DNA of 64,000 nucleotides, taken from assembly GCF_040529335.1 (NCBI RefSeq), contig NZ_CP159534.1:8308001-8372000 (forward strand). Direction: 5' to 3'. Below are positions 63,537 to 64,000 of the stretch, piece after piece. This stretch comes from Streptomyces sp. HUAS MG91. Its GTDB lineage: Bacteria; Actinomycetota; Actinomycetes; Streptomycetales; Streptomycetaceae. A program made the position numbers and the translations under genes. Under the pieces are notes generated by a model. That model was not told the DNA's origin. It made no database searches and saw only the letters and a program-made list of their open reading frames with translations. The first letter of the stretch is position 1. Every line of letters begins with the position of its first letter.

Positions 63537-64000
63537 TCAGCCGCCGTTCGACAGCCGGATGCCCTTCGCCAACGCGGTGAAGGTGTACACGTATCCGCCC
63601 GAGGGCCCGCTGACCGTCATGTAGGCGGTCCTGCCGCCCGGGGTGATCGCGACATTGGTCGCCGACCGCAGCCCCTTCGCCGCCTCGGCCGGCACCTCGA
63701 CCGTGCCCAGACGCTCCCCGTACTTGCTGAAGACGGCCATGGCGGGCCTGCCGTGCAGCGCCTGATAGAGATTGCCGTCACCGTCCACGGCGATGGAGTC
63801 CGTCTGGGCCACGCCGCCGTCGACGTGGATCGCCTCGTGCCGGGACGTCACGGACGTCCTGTCCGCGTCCAGCAGCAGGTACGAGATGGTGTTCCGCGCG
63901 AGTTCGCTGATCCACAGCCCGTGCTGCTCGGGATCGAACATCACCCCGTTGGGATGGGCGAGGCCGTCGGCGAGCACGGTGGCCTTCCTCCCGTCGCGGT
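63537..64000 (-). CDS. SMP-30/gluconolactonase-like beta-propeller, partial (5' end outside window)
   Basis: The C-terminal 150 or so residues of a six-bladed beta-propeller. Blade motifs: GLAHPNGVMFDPEQHGLWISELARNTISY, TDSIAVDGDGNLYQALHGRPAM and ATNVAITPGGRTAYMTVSGPSGG. Asn in HPNG and Asp in TDSIAVD are typical calcium ligands of SMP-30 lactonases. The gene continues beyond 64000, so start and any signal peptide are not visible. Confidence 0.85.
   Translation of the reverse strand, partial: RDGRKATVLADGLAHPNGVMFDPEQHGLWISELARNTISYLLLDADRTSVTSRHEAIHVDGGVAQTDSIAVDGDGNLYQALHGRPAMAVFSKYGERLGTVEVPAEAAKGLRSATNVAITPGGRTAYMTVSGPSGGYVYTFTALAKGIRLSNGG

Overview
The window reads as chromosomal DNA of a Streptomyces or a very close actinomycete. 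GC content is very high, third codon positions are almost always G or C, GTG starts are frequent and one or two TTG or CTG starts are likely. The gene families point the same way: a conservon with a CYP157-type P450, a blaL/blaA/blaB beta-lactamase locus, a Streptomyces albus G-type zinc DD-carboxypeptidase, ROK and MmyB-like regulators and many secreted proteins. No rRNA, tRNA, CRISPR array or classical antibiotic gene cluster was seen. The best supported overlooked element is a short leader ORF with a structured leader ahead of the methionine genes metY and metX.

Layout. 1-4.6 kb: a five-gene conservon on the minus strand (sensor kinase-like, roadblock, DUF742, GTPase, P450). 5-8.5 kb: a zinc-ribbon protein, cyclophilin, an IS5-like element at the foot of a long terminator palindrome, and a molybdopterin oxidoreductase/flavin reductase pair. 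8.6-14.5 kb: a FUSC membrane protein, a secreted penicillin-binding transpeptidase, an SGNH hydrolase and small proteins. 14.5-23.2 kb (plus strand): GNAT, ROK regulator, HAD phosphatase, HIT protein, a secreted S1 protease behind a CebR-box-like palindrome, intradiol dioxygenase, a Nep1-like (NLP) protein and RidA. 23.3-25.4 kb: a translationally coupled beta-carbonic anhydrase and SulP transporter. 25.4-26.2 kb: a gene-free stretch with repeated motifs. 26.2-30.8 kb: ferredoxin-NADP reductase behind an iron-box-like site, and the bla locus.

31.4-33.2 kb: an ECF sigma factor with its CU044_5270-type partner. 33.5-38.7 kb: a coherent peptide-use unit made of an IclR regulator with a strong operator-like palindrome, an OPT transporter, an M29-type aminopeptidase and a proline-iminopeptidase-like hydrolase. 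38.8-46 kb: VanZ-like protein, ABM-domain protein, the DD-carboxypeptidase with TTA as second codon, a small secreted protein, an MFS exporter, an alpha/beta hydrolase/SDR pair and a VOC protein. 46-52.2 kb: an XRE/NB-ARC/TPR regulator, a chloroperoxidase-like hydrolase, a DMT-type transporter, a Cys-rich copper-binding protein, MerR and a quinone-reductase-like MDR.

52.4-57.1 kb: a heptad-repeat protein, a frameshifted IS481 copy inserted exactly at the CTAG that ends both flanking genes, then metY-metX with its leader. 57.2-64 kb: a SufR-like regulator with a DUF3291 protein, a zinc alcohol dehydrogenase opposite an MmyB-like regulator, a TetR/DUF1772 divergent pair with two identical-type operators, an aldo/keto reductase, a second TetR regulator and a truncated SMP-30-type beta-propeller gene at the window edge.
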